A stretch of DNA of 52,905 nt from contig CAZUPR010000003.1 in the NCBI GenBank assembly GCA_964622305.1, forward strand, positions 1 to 52,905, in the 5' to 3' direction. The translations under genes and the position numbers were made by a program. Within the stretch, counting starts at the first letter, position 1, and every line of letters starts with the position of its first letter. Source of the stretch: SKKY01 sp964622305. GTDB taxonomy: Bacteria; Bacillota; Peptococcia; Peptococcales; SKKY01. The notes beneath the pieces were generated by a model that was given only the letters and a program-made list of their open reading frames with translations, was not told the DNA's origin and ran no database searches. Below are positions 43,001 through 50,917 of the stretch, one piece after another.

Positions 43001-44031
43001 AGCACCATATTGATAAAAAAGCAGAGTTTTCTGCCAGCCAAATGGAAAATCTGGTAGGAGAATACAAAAAGATTCTGGAAAAAGAAGGAATTGAAATCCA
43101 CCAGGATCCTTATCAGCAGCTGAAGATGTCCATCAATATTGTTCTTGATTCCTGGGATACAGAAAGAGCCAAGGCCTACCGGAAACACTTGCACATAGCC
43201 AAAGAATGGGGAACAGCTATTATTGTCCAAAAAATGGTCATGGGTAACAGGTCCGACAAGTCGGGCTCCGGGGTTGTATTCACCCACAATCCCAAGCTCA
43301 GCAAAGCCGGCATCAACCTCTATGGTGACTACACCCCCCGCAGTCAGGGCGAGGACATCGTAGCCGGTCTGGTCCACCCCCTGCCTGTATCTGACAGCCA
43401 GCTCCTGGAGTCCACAAGTAAGCTGGCTGATCAGGGAGCCCTGCAATCCAGCTTCCCGGAAATCTACGGCCAGCTCATGGAATACGCCAAAGAGCTCATC
43501 TATGACCACGGTTTCAGTAATCAGGAAATCGAGTTCACCTTTGAGTCAGAGAAGGCTAAGGACCTCTACATCCTGCAAACCAGAGAGCAAATCATCAGTG
43601 GCAAGGAAAAAACTCCTGTTTTTTGTGAGATTCCAGACCAGATGAGTCTCCTTGCTCAGGGCATCGGCATCGGCAACGATTGCCTGAGTGGCAGAATTGC
43701 CTTTGACAGGGAGGGTCTTTTGGAGCTTAAAAAAATCTACCCTGAGGATAAGCAGATTCTAGTCAGACCAGATACCATCCCCGATGATATTCCCGATATC
43801 CTCATATGTGACGGACTCATCACCAGCCGTGGAGGGGTAACTTCGCATGCGGCAGTAACCGCCGCCAAACTTAATAAGGTTTGCATAGTCAACTGTAAGG
43901 AACTGCTTGTCAATGATCAGGAAAAAACCTGTAAAATTGGGGAGCATAATCTTCAATATGGTAGTATAATTTCTTTAGACGCTAAAAGTGGCTCTATTTA
44001 TCTTGGCGATTACAAAATAATCTATATCTAA
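40006..44031 (+). CDS. PPDK-like ATP-grasp/phosphohistidine protein with unknown N-terminal region, lacking the PEP/pyruvate barrel
   Basis: This 1341-residue protein has about 850 N-terminal residues, helix-rich and unrecognised. From about 856 it matches the ATP-grasp domain of pyruvate phosphate dikinase: GAKAYYLKKLTSYGLPVPPGF, VRSGTAISLPGAMNTVLNVG (about 928), NRSDKSGSGVVFTHNP and SQGEDIVAGLVHP, then EIEFTFESEKAKDLYILQTRE. The swivelling phosphohistidine domain follows with GGVTSHAA (His1281). The protein ends 60 residues later, so the PEP/pyruvate barrel is absent. ATG chosen at 40006, eight bases after GGAGGG, not GTG 39997. It is followed by a GAPDH-like gene 22 bases on. Confidence 0.87.
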   Translation: METIFKSEALRANLEQTREDPTQLDQDFICFINLSEDFYGINSRAKEFAQEYHHKYANFDFILETLHHITVSDIWFYKDLPQSRQALLFMVKIFEDLFLKNLSSPQREFLIKMIFKFIDKLAKDQEKADLETITLALNLLKKQAEADPQLFIYNNNYLKTYLYQAQILPEIKDEILEFTRKIMLMSLDYWQDSLDLQKIPKIKPNFFTSIKENIQEASDWKQLIKNPFFPDIANYLRKVADEPSQPIDKFNYLFYIMHLPGMRQLENHLLYDINRLLKDIIKDMDQEEVARFIDVTFRLFKEFKDQHTSTILDCIQTLGREISASGDLALINHLIANIISFGFIYPGQITISSDWQVENNKNHVKNIRVWLDLIESSPKKFKTLLAALIVNLKMAGIFISDTDLFQRDISKLLNSEITPMYKQIKKLARIFPVYFKEVGAEGRLREVTTAMDEICGRRDILMHFIRKQVHAESNNTQISLAEKTADFWLNADAKNLLPFLPADVQKTINPNSKYFKGLHKILQDASFHFQTNHLGLLKLPEKEITDFISNHPLDNKADKKRLLNFFELYKLLVEKYSLESADLLTTMEEAGFFSEEDMHKSRELFAQPSPKNQLRHLFKLMGQLKEVICDPKESQAFESIYYKRHIAVGIPSMYGQYSEKKFEALGLTYRMERASSQLMAEILADLKLDYITAKTLRSIYEILELFKEGLLLDGVENQDFNSNLDMFYFSLNSTSFTLNQYMNIFRFMALNIKEIINEYFMRFYDEALEQIIPHLFGPGQEILLKKSEEFYREVLSLSFLIQELDFFVTHCINKLSALLENYPEDYISRMMTYNPDLAITSFNEDCPQMDNRVFLGAKAYYLKKLTSYGLPVPPGFIITTEVFRHRDIVLGHPHMSLELDKSIKREIEKLQELSGKKFGSPVDPLFLSVRSGTAISLPGAMNTVLNVGINDEIAKKVSKNPQEAWMIWDSYRRFIQSWGMINGIERSVFDRLINDFKTQHHIDKKAEFSASQMENLVGEYKKILEKEGIEIHQDPYQQLKMSINIVLDSWDTERAKAYRKHLHIAKEWGTAIIVQKMVMGNRSDKSGSGVVFTHNPKLSKAGINLYGDYTPRSQGEDIVAGLVHPLPVSDSQLLESTSKLADQGALQSSFPEIYGQLMEYAKELIYDHGFSNQEIEFTFESEKAKDLYILQTREQIISGKEKTPVFCEIPDQMSLLAQGIGIGNDCLSGRIAFDREGLLELKKIYPEDKQILVRPDTIPDDIPDILICDGLITSRGGVTSHAAVTAAKLNKVCIVNCKELLVNDQEKTCKIGEHNLQYGSIISLDAKSGSIYLGDYKIIYI

Positions 44032-44053
44032 AAATTTAAAGGAGGCTTTTGTT

Positions 44054-45304
44054 GTGGAAGAAATACTAAAAAGAAAAAACATCCTGGGTATTAACGGGGC
44101 AGGAAGGATTGGCAAACTCACCCTCTGGCACCATCTAAATATCAAACACTTTGATTCTTTTGTTTTAAATGCTGGCCGTAAGGTGGGGAATTCTTTTGAA
44201 GATATGGTAAATTACCTGTTGACCGACTCAACCTATGGAAACCTGGATACTTTTTTGTATGGCTATTCAGGGAAAAAAGCTCAGGTGGAAATCCTCAGTC
44301 AGGAAGAAGGGATTTTTTCTGTGGATGGAAGGGAAATTAAAATTCTATCTACGGCCAGAAATCCTAAGGATATCAACTGGCTCAAGGAAGATGTTAAACT
44401 AGTTGTCGACTGTACAGGTGCTTTCTTAGATCCAACCCTGCCTGCCGATGCTCCCAAAGGAAGTTTGCGTGGGCACATTGAAGCTGGGGCTGAGAAAGTT
44501 GTTGTCAGTGCGCCCTTTAAAATTAAGGATAAAACTCTTAAGATTCCTGAAGATGCCGGTATGTTTGTCTACGGCGTCAACCATAACAAGTATAATCCTC
44601 ATAAGCACCACATAATTTCTGCTGCCAGCTGCACCACCACTGGCCTGGCCCATATGGTTATGCCTCTTTTAGAAGATGGGCTGACCAAGGAAATTCTTAC
44701 TGCTTCCATGTCTACAGTTCACGCAGCTACCAACAACCAAAATATTTTGGATGCTGTTCCTGGCGAGGGAAAAAGTGATTTGCGGCGAAACAGGTCTACC
44801 TTTAATAATATTATTCCAACCAGCACCGGAGCTGCAGTTGCTTTAGAGGAAATTCTTCCGGAAATAAAAAAGATCGGCTTTATGGCCGATTCAGTGCGGA
44901 TTCCAACAACTACTTCTTCTTTGATTGCCCTTAACGTTACCTTTAAAACTAAAATTGATCCCGATACTGGCGAGCCAGAAATCAACAGAACTTATATCAA
45001 CGATATTTACCAAAGGGCAGGGCAGGGAGCCCAAAAGGATATGCTGGTCTTTAGCCAAAAGCAAAATGTTTCTGCTGATATTATTGGCTACCAGGCAGCT
45101 GTGGTTATTGAAGGCGTGGAGACCCACACCCGGACAGGCTTTATTCCTATTCAGGCTCATGTCCTAAAAGAACTCGGCCTGGACAGCCAGCTGGATATAA
45201 ATATCCCAGTAACACACGCCAAGATTTTTGGCTGGTATGATAACGAGTTCGGCAGCTATGTAAACTTTATGACCAAGCTTGTCACCTACATCGACGCCAA
45301 CTAA
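44054..45304 (+). CDS. Divergent glyceraldehyde-3-phosphate dehydrogenase-like protein
   Basis: This 416-residue protein is about 80 longer than usual GAPDH. The NAD fold starts GINGAGRIGKLTLW (normal GFGRIGR). Catalytic Cys193 is in SAASCTTTGLAH (normal SNASCTTNCLAP) and His223 in STVHAATNNQN. IIPTSTGAA and GWYDNEFGSY are kept. The acidic cofactor residue after strand 2 is replaced by an NAGRKV stretch, which hints at NADP or another cofactor. GTG start eight bases after GGAGG. It follows the PPDK-like gene, so it likely acts with it. Whether glyceraldehyde-3-phosphate is the substrate is open. Confidence 0.85.
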   Translation: MEEILKRKNILGINGAGRIGKLTLWHHLNIKHFDSFVLNAGRKVGNSFEDMVNYLLTDSTYGNLDTFLYGYSGKKAQVEILSQEEGIFSVDGREIKILSTARNPKDINWLKEDVKLVVDCTGAFLDPTLPADAPKGSLRGHIEAGAEKVVVSAPFKIKDKTLKIPEDAGMFVYGVNHNKYNPHKHHIISAASCTTTGLAHMVMPLLEDGLTKEILTASMSTVHAATNNQNILDAVPGEGKSDLRRNRSTFNNIIPTSTGAAVALEEILPEIKKIGFMADSVRIPTTTSSLIALNVTFKTKIDPDTGEPEINRTYINDIYQRAGQGAQKDMLVFSQKQNVSADIIGYQAAVVIEGVETHTRTGFIPIQAHVLKELGLDSQLDINIPVTHAKIFGWYDNEFGSYVNFMTKLVTYIDAN

Positions 45305-45313
45305 TTTGCATTT

Positions 45314-45353
45314 GGGGACGCAACATTCTGTCCGGACAGAATGTTGCGTCCCC
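45314..45353. repeat. Palindromic repeat, copy D
   Basis: Two perfect 20-base arms, GGGGACGCAACATTCTGTCC and its complement, meeting at the centre without loop bases. It lies in the 60-base gap between the GAPDH-like gene and the end of the oppF gene, so it sits between convergent genes. Confidence 0.95.
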
Positions 45354-45364
45354 TTTGTTTGATG

Positions 45365-46174
45365 TTAGCTGGAGAAGGAGCTGTGGACCAGCTTCTTGGT
45401 GTATTCTTCTTGTGGATTTTTAAATACCTGGTCAGCTGTCCCTTTTTCGACAATTTGTCCCCGGTTCATTACTATAATCCGGTCAGCCATATAATTTACC
45501 ACCCCAATATCATGGGAAATAAAAATATAGGCTGTATTAAACTGGTCCTGCAAATCTCTCAGCAAGTTTAAAATCTGGGCCTGAACTGACACATCCAGGG
45601 CTGATACCGCCTCATCACAAATAATAACCTTGGGATTTACAATCAAAGCCCGGGCAATAGCCACCCTCTGACACTGGCCTCCACTGATTTCCCCAGGATA
45701 TTTTTCAATAGAGTCTGCCTCCAGGCCAACCTTTTTGATCATCTCAATTACTTTTTCCTGGATTTCTTCCTTATCCTTGGAAATCTTAAGAGTAATAAGA
45801 GGCTCGGCCACCACATCCTTAATCTTAAAATGCGGATTCATTGAGCCCTTGGGATCCTGAAAAATAAATTGCACATCCTTGCGGTAATCGTGATATTCCA
45901 CCTTGCTCATCTTGGAAATATCCTTGCCCTTGTAGAGAACCTGCCCAGAGCTGGCCTCCCGTAAGCCCCCCAATATCTCACCCAAGGTCGATTTACCACT
46001 GCCAGACTCGCCCACCAGACCAACTGTCTCCCCCTCCATAATCTCAAAGGAAACATCATCCAGGGCCCTGAAAAACCTTTTGGGAGTCCCAATTATAGCC
46101 TTGCGTTCGGCAATAAATTCTTTAACTATATTTTCACCCCGCAAAAAGCAGAGTTTTTTCTCATCAGTCATCAT
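45365..46174 (-). CDS. Oligopeptide/nickel ABC transporter ATPase, OppF/DppF type
   Basis: This 269-residue ATPase has Walker A GESGSGKST, QFIFQDPKGSMNPHFKIKD, signature ISGGQCQRVAIARAL, Walker B VIICDEAVSALDVSVQAQILNLL (Opp-type) and ISHDIGVVNYMADRI. It is the last of five transporter genes. Usual OppF ends in an oligopeptide C-terminal domain with CxxC-like cysteines; this protein is shorter and lacks it. ATG follows AGGAG. It overlaps nothing. Confidence 0.93.
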   Translation of the reverse strand: MMTDEKKLCFLRGENIVKEFIAERKAIIGTPKRFFRALDDVSFEIMEGETVGLVGESGSGKSTLGEILGGLREASSGQVLYKGKDISKMSKVEYHDYRKDVQFIFQDPKGSMNPHFKIKDVVAEPLITLKISKDKEEIQEKVIEMIKKVGLEADSIEKYPGEISGGQCQRVAIARALIVNPKVIICDEAVSALDVSVQAQILNLLRDLQDQFNTAYIFISHDIGVVNYMADRIIVMNRGQIVEKGTADQVFKNPQEEYTKKLVHSSFSS

Positions 46175-46183
46175 AAAGGACTC

Positions 46184-47137
46184 CTATAAATCAAAATGGC
46201 ACCTGTAAACATGGTTTTCACTCTCATATCTGTTTTCAACCGGACTGTCACAAATAGGCTGCCTGTAAGGACAACGATTCTTAAAAACACATCCCTCAAC
46301 CGGCACCCTCATATCGGGCACATTGCCTTTAATTTCCTGCAGGCGCTCATCCTTACGAATATTAAGTGAAGGGATAACATTTATCAGAGCCTTGGTATAT
46401 GGATGCTTGGGGTTTTCAAAAAGTGAATCCCTGTCGGCCTCCTCCATAATCTGTCCGGCGTAAACCACCACAATTCGCTCACAATAATACCTGATCAGGC
46501 CAAAATCATGAGAAATCATAATTACTGAGGTATTGTGGTTGTCATTAACAATAGTAAAAAGATCCACCACCTGCCTCTGAATTGTACTGTCCAGAGCTGC
46601 GGTAGGTTCATCTGCAATAATCAATCTGGGCTTATTCATAAAAGCCATGGCGATATTGACCCTCTGTCTCATACCTCCGCTAAGCTGCCAGGACCATGAA
46701 TTAAGAAGCCTGTCTGTATCTCTGATACCAACGGCTGCGACAAGCTTTGCAGCCCTCTCCAGGGCTTCCTTCTCGCCTGCCCCTGTGTGAAGCATATAGC
46801 CATCAGCAATCTGATTTTTTATTTTTATCATGGGGTGAAGATAATTGCCAGTATTCTGCGGAATATAACCAATCTTCTCTCCAGTCTGGGCCCGGATGGT
46901 CTGGTCATCTTCTTTCAGATAATCCATACCCATAACCTCAAACTTCTCAGCCTCCCAGTTAAGTGATTCTGGCAAAAGGTTCATTATAGCCTTGGCAGTC
47001 AGACTCTTACCACTGCTGGACTCGCCAACAAGGCCTAAAATCTCACCTTTCTCCATATTAAGAGAGATATTATTTAAGAGCACCATACCCGAATTAGTTT
47101 TTACAGTCAGGTTTTTAATTTCTATCAATTTTTCCAT
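46184..47137 (-). CDS. Oligopeptide/nickel ABC transporter ATPase, OppD/DppD type
   Basis: This ATPase of about 317 residues has Walker A GESSSGKS, YIPQNTGNYLHPMIKI, signature LSGGMRQRVNIAMAF, Walker B LIIADEPTAALDSTIQRQVVDL and the C-terminal oligopeptide/dipeptide region EGCVFKNRCPYRQPICD, with cysteines that in this family can bind an iron-sulfur cluster. I begin it at the ATG at 47137, after AGGAGG; the TTG at 47140 is adjacent. It starts three bases after oppC. Confidence 0.94.
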   Translation of the reverse strand: MEKLIEIKNLTVKTNSGMVLLNNISLNMEKGEILGLVGESSSGKSLTAKAIMNLLPESLNWEAEKFEVMGMDYLKEDDQTIRAQTGEKIGYIPQNTGNYLHPMIKIKNQIADGYMLHTGAGEKEALERAAKLVAAVGIRDTDRLLNSWSWQLSGGMRQRVNIAMAFMNKPRLIIADEPTAALDSTIQRQVVDLFTIVNDNHNTSVIMISHDFGLIRYYCERIVVVYAGQIMEEADRDSLFENPKHPYTKALINVIPSLNIRKDERLQEIKGNVPDMRVPVEGCVFKNRCPYRQPICDSPVENRYESENHVYRCHFDL

Positions 47138-47140
47138 CAA

Positions 47141-47998
47141 TTAAGACCTCCTGCGAGTGAAAAGATCGTTAAGACCATCACCCAAAAGGTTAAAGCCTAA
47201 AACTGCCAGGGAAATGGCGATACCCGATGGAATAGCCAAATATGGGTACTGCAAAAAGTTTTGCCTGGCTTCGTTAAGCATCAGACCCCAGCTGGCATTT
47301 GGCGGCTGAACACCCAGGCCTAAAAATGAAAGCGAAGTTTCTATCATAATGGCCGATCCAATACAAGCTGTGAAAAGCGTGATCAGTCTGGGCAAAATTA
47401 CCGGCAAATAGTGCTTTAAAAGTAAGCGTCTCTTGCCAATTTCATAACTCCTGGCTGCCTTGATATAAAGGTTAGTCTCTGTATCCAAAATCAGTGAATA
47501 AACCAGTCTGGCAAAAGAAGGTATCATGAAAATACTGATAGCCACAATGGCCCCATCTCTGCCCTTACCAACAACAACAACCATCATCATGGCCAGCAAA
47601 ATACCCGGGAAAGCCATAAGTCCGTCAATAGCCCTCATTATTACAGAGGAGACCCTGCCCTTTAAAATGCCTGCCATCCCACCAAGAAGAGAGCCCGCAA
47701 AGCCCCCTGCTGCAACAGCAAAAAGGCAAACAATAACAATACTCTGCGAACCGTACATAATCCTGCTTAAAATATCCCTGCCAAAATGATCCGTTCCCAA
47801 AAGATACTTTTGATTTAAGCCGGGCGAAATAAATTTTTCATCCAGGTGCATCTCATTGGGTGGATAAGGCATATAAAAGAAAGAAAGCAGACAAACAAAC
47901 AGTACCAGCCCTGTCAAAAGAGAGCCAAGGATCAAATTTACCCTTCTGTTTTTCTTCTTATTAAATTTTTTATTGTTTTTTATGTTAATAGAATCCAT
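47141..47998 (-). CDS. Oligopeptide/nickel ABC transporter permease, OppC/DppC type
   Basis: This 285-residue permease has an N-terminal cytoplasmic basic tail and six helices. OppC features are LLGTDHFGRDILSRIMYGSQ, GFAGSLLGGMAG and the EAA loop YIKAARSYEIGKRRLLLKHYLPVI. PPNASWGLMLNEARQ is typical of OppC/DppC. It is five bases after oppB, with GGGGGAA upstream. Confidence 0.94.
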   Translation of the reverse strand: MDSINIKNNKKFNKKKNRRVNLILGSLLTGLVLFVCLLSFFYMPYPPNEMHLDEKFISPGLNQKYLLGTDHFGRDILSRIMYGSQSIVIVCLFAVAAGGFAGSLLGGMAGILKGRVSSVIMRAIDGLMAFPGILLAMMMVVVVGKGRDGAIVAISIFMIPSFARLVYSLILDTETNLYIKAARSYEIGKRRLLLKHYLPVILPRLITLFTACIGSAIMIETSLSFLGLGVQPPNASWGLMLNEARQNFLQYPYLAIPSGIAISLAVLGFNLLGDGLNDLFTRRRS

Positions 47999-48002
47999 GA
48001 GC

Positions 48003-48959
48003 TTATTCCCCCTCCATTTGTGCCCGGATACGGGGATTTAAAAACATGACACCGATATCAACAATTAAAGAAATGATGATAACTAAAAAAGTGACGAAAA
48101 TAACCAGTCCCTGGAGCAGCATAAGGTCTCTCTGTTCAACTGCAATCAACAAAAGCCTGCCCAAACCTGGCAGAGAAAAGATAGACTCTACAACAACAGT
48201 TCCACCCACCAGTTTGGCAAATTGAATACCCATAACATTTATGGGGGCAATAAGGGCGCTTCTTAAGGCATACTTCATATAAATTGTAACCTTAGGCAGA
48301 CCTTTGGCCTTGGCCATATCCATATAATCTTGTCCTAAGGAGTCCAGCATCGACGTCCTGACAGTCCTTAAGAGCATGCCAATTTCCCCAATAGCCAAAA
48401 CCAGACTGGGGAGAAAAATACTATGTATAAAAGGTAAGAATCCTTTTTCAAGAGGCACATAGCCAGTGATAGGAAACCATCTAAGCTTAAGGCCAAAATA
48501 AACTATGCAAAGCATACCAACCCAAAAAGCCGGCACTGATGAGCCAAGCTGCATGAGTCCGGTTATAAAATAGTCAGTCTTGGAATTTTTTTTAATGGCC
48601 GCCAAGGAGCCCAAAAGCAGGGACAAGAAGGAGGCAATAAACATAGAGAAGACTGCAATGGACATAGTAAGAGGCAGTCTCTGTTTAATAAGACTGGTTA
48701 CTCCCTGCCCAAAAAGGTAGGACTGGCCTAAATCAAAATGAAAAAGACCCCTTAACCAATCCCAATACTGTAAGTACCAGGCCCTGTCCAGGCCCAGGGA
48801 TACCCTTAAAGCTTCCAGTTTTTCTGGTGTAGCGTCCGAGCCAAGAATCAGCTGGGCTACATCTCCAGGTATCCATAAAAGTACTGCAAAGGTAATGATC
48901 GAAACAACGAACAATACCTCTGCAGCATGAAAAAAACGTTTGAAAATATAATTTAACAC
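48003..48959 (-). CDS. Oligopeptide/nickel ABC transporter permease, OppB/DppB type
   Basis: This 318-residue permease has the N-terminal IFKRFFHAAEVLFVVSIITF helix typical of OppB, YLQYWDWLRGLFHFDLGQSY, the EAA loop YMDMAKAKGLPKVTIYMKYALR, and a C-terminal VVESIFSLPGLGRLLLIAVEQRD. The start is GTG with only a weak ribosome site, 13 bases after the binding protein gene. Confidence 0.93.
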   Translation of the reverse strand: MLNYIFKRFFHAAEVLFVVSIITFAVLLWIPGDVAQLILGSDATPEKLEALRVSLGLDRAWYLQYWDWLRGLFHFDLGQSYLFGQGVTSLIKQRLPLTMSIAVFSMFIASFLSLLLGSLAAIKKNSKTDYFITGLMQLGSSVPAFWVGMLCIVYFGLKLRWFPITGYVPLEKGFLPFIHSIFLPSLVLAIGEIGMLLRTVRTSMLDSLGQDYMDMAKAKGLPKVTIYMKYALRSALIAPINVMGIQFAKLVGGTVVVESIFSLPGLGRLLLIAVEQRDLMLLQGLVIFVTFLVIIISLIVDIGVMFLNPRIRAQMEGE

Positions 48960-48972
48960 TCAAATAGCACCA

Positions 48973-50472
48973 TTATTTAAAATATACATCCTTGTATTCG
49001 TAAATATCAATTGGATATATTCTAAATCCTTCAATATTCTTTGCTAATCCGAAAATTCTATCTGGTGTCTGCAAATAAACAACAGGAACATTTTCAGCCA
49101 GAATAATTTGAATCTCTTCAAAATATTCCTTTTTAAGATCTTGATCAAGCTCTACGGCGGATTTATCTAAAAGTTCATCTACTTCTCCAGTAATATAACT
49201 GATAAAGTCACCACTTTGAGAATGATATCTCTTTAAGAAATAGTGAGAATCAAGTCTGCCGGAAAGACCAACAACACTCATATCGTAGTCCTTGTTAGTA
49301 TAAACATCACTTAACCATTGGCCCCACTCAACTATCTTAACATCAGCTTTGATACCAATTTTGCTAAGTTGATCGGCAATAACCTGGCCAGCATCAACGT
49401 GAAGCTGATAGTTCTTTGGCAGAACCAGCTCTACTTCAAAACCATCTGGATAGCCAGCCTCGGCCAACAAGATTTTTGCCTCTTCAGGATCATAAGGAAT
49501 TACATCATTGGTGTCATAATAGTCAGGATAGTTTACAGGCAAATGAGCTCCCACGCTTGAACCAAAGCCATAAACAACGGCAGAGTTAATGTCATCCTTA
49601 TTAATAGCCATAGCAATAGCTCTTCTTACATTTACATCTTTAAAGATATCTCTGTCTAAGTTCAAAGCCAAAAGTTGAACAGCGTTCATAGGCTCTGAAT
49701 AAATTTTTAAGTTAGCATCTTTTTTTAGTATTTCTACCTGATTGCCCTGGATTTCAACAATGTGAACATCTCCAGTTTGCAAGGCAGCTATTTGTGATGT
49801 TGCATCAGGAATAAGTTTAAATTCAAGCCTATCAACCATTGGAGGGTTGTCGTGATAATCATTATTGGCTGTCAAAATGATATGCTCCTGAGGCATCCAC
49901 TCAACAAACTTATAGGCTCCAGTTCCAACTGGCTTTGATTTTAAATTATCAGCTTCTTCAATAGGAATAATGGCTGTCCATGGATAGCAGAAAGATTTAA
50001 CAAGTTCTGAGTCAAGCTTGGCTGTTCTAAAAACGATTTCATAGTCACCCAGGACTTCGATTTCCTTAATATTAGCATAGTCTTTTGCCTTAGGGCTTTC
50101 ATCTCCCATAAGTCTTTCAAAGCTAAGCTTAACGTCTTGGGCAGTCATCTCACGATTATTATGGAAAAGGACTCCCTCTTTTAATTGGAAAGTAATTTCC
50201 ATACCATCTTCGGAAACTTGATAGTCTTCAACCAAACGTTTTTCAACTTTCCAGTCTGGTGTAACAGTTAAAAGCGTATCATAGATATTTGCACTTACGT
50301 TAAAAGTTGATATTGCTGCTGTTCTGTGTGGATCCAGTCCCTGAGGGTCAGTTGTATAAGCAATCTTAAGAACATCTTCTCTAGGCTCTGAGCTATCTCC
50401 CTTGGAGCAGGCAGTGAAAACCAAAAGCAGACTGACTGTCAAAAACAAAATAGCTAAGTGTTTCTTCTTCAT
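48973..50472 (-). CDS. Oligopeptide/nickel-type solute-binding lipoprotein
   Basis: This binding protein (SBP_bac_5 family) has about 499 residues. Lipobox ends FTAC (Cys22). Features are GLDPHRTAAISTFNVSANIYDTLL, MEITFQLKEGVLFHNNREMTAQDVKLSFERL, AIAMAINKDDIN and LAEAGYPDGFEVEL. The family binds di- or oligopeptides, nickel complexes or opines; the pocket cannot be read here. I chose the ATG at 50472 (eight bases after GGAG); the ATG at 50481 has no spacing from the site. It is first of five transporter genes. Confidence 0.92.
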   Translation of the reverse strand: MKKKHLAILFLTVSLLLVFTACSKGDSSEPREDVLKIAYTTDPQGLDPHRTAAISTFNVSANIYDTLLTVTPDWKVEKRLVEDYQVSEDGMEITFQLKEGVLFHNNREMTAQDVKLSFERLMGDESPKAKDYANIKEIEVLGDYEIVFRTAKLDSELVKSFCYPWTAIIPIEEADNLKSKPVGTGAYKFVEWMPQEHIILTANNDYHDNPPMVDRLEFKLIPDATSQIAALQTGDVHIVEIQGNQVEILKKDANLKIYSEPMNAVQLLALNLDRDIFKDVNVRRAIAMAINKDDINSAVVYGFGSSVGAHLPVNYPDYYDTNDVIPYDPEEAKILLAEAGYPDGFEVELVLPKNYQLHVDAGQVIADQLSKIGIKADVKIVEWGQWLSDVYTNKDYDMSVVGLSGRLDSHYFLKRYHSQSGDFISYITGEVDELLDKSAVELDQDLKKEYFEEIQIILAENVPVVYLQTPDRIFGLAKNIEGFRIYPIDIYEYKDVYFK

Positions 50473-50505
50473 TGGATTCATCTCCTAAAACTGAAAATTA
50501 AATAA

Positions 50506-50537
50506 AAAATAAGCATAGATCATACCATGCTTATTTT
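50506..50537 (-). terminator. Terminator of azlCD
   Basis: AAAATAAGCAT and ATGCTTATTTT form an 11-pair stem with a ten-base loop. On the minus strand further T-rich bases follow (TTTATTT). It lies in the 112-base gap between azlD and the binding-protein gene, whose promoter is not obvious. Confidence 0.75.
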
Positions 50538-50584
50538 AATACATTAAAACACATTTTAATGGCTAAGTCCATTAATTACAAGTC

Positions 50585-50917
50585 TTAAAAAGACAGGGGC
50601 AACCTTAGTAAAACCATGTAAATTACTGTCCCCAAAAGAATGCTTAAAAAAGTATTCTTAAAGCGTAAGTGGAATAAGACTAACAGAAAAACCGTTAAAA
50701 ATTCTGGCAAACCGTATGGGGATATGGTCACCTTGGTATTCCTCAGATTGTAGACTACCAAAGTTATCATAATGGCTGAAGGCAGTACCTGGCCCAGATA
50801 CCTCATGTTTTCAGGTAAATCTCCCTCACCTTTAAAAACAAGAAAGGGGAAGATTCTAATGAGACCGGTTACCAGGGCAATTAAAGCAATGGCTGCATAA
50901 TAGTAATAGGCTGGCAT
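50585..50917 (-). CDS. azlD: Branched-chain amino acid exporter small subunit AzlD
   Basis: This 110-residue membrane protein has four helices and the AzlD pattern GLIRIFPFLVF near the start and LGQVLPSAIMITLVVYNL. It forms an exporter for leucine-type amino acids with AzlC. Start ATG overlaps the AzlC stop (TGATG). Confidence 0.92.
   Translation of the reverse strand: MPAYYYYAAIALIALVTGLIRIFPFLVFKGEGDLPENMRYLGQVLPSAIMITLVVYNLRNTKVTISPYGLPEFLTVFLLVLFHLRFKNTFLSILLGTVIYMVLLRLPLSF

Noticed and set aside
40006..44031. Ordinary pyruvate phosphate dikinase or PEP synthase
   Set aside because: The protein stops 60 residues after the phosphohistidine, so there is no PEP/pyruvate domain, and the N-terminal 850 residues do not belong to either enzyme.
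35136..45353. Palindromes A-D as ordinary intrinsic terminators
   Set aside because: None has a proper T run after the stem on the plus strand (only D has TTTGTTT), and the sequence is kept between copies far more than a terminator needs. They may still stop transcription in part.
45365..50472. A specific nickel (Nik) or dipeptide (Dpp) transporter
   Set aside because: Sequence alone does not separate peptide, nickel and other ligands of this family, and no nickel enzyme or peptidase is adjacent, so gene symbols were left empty.
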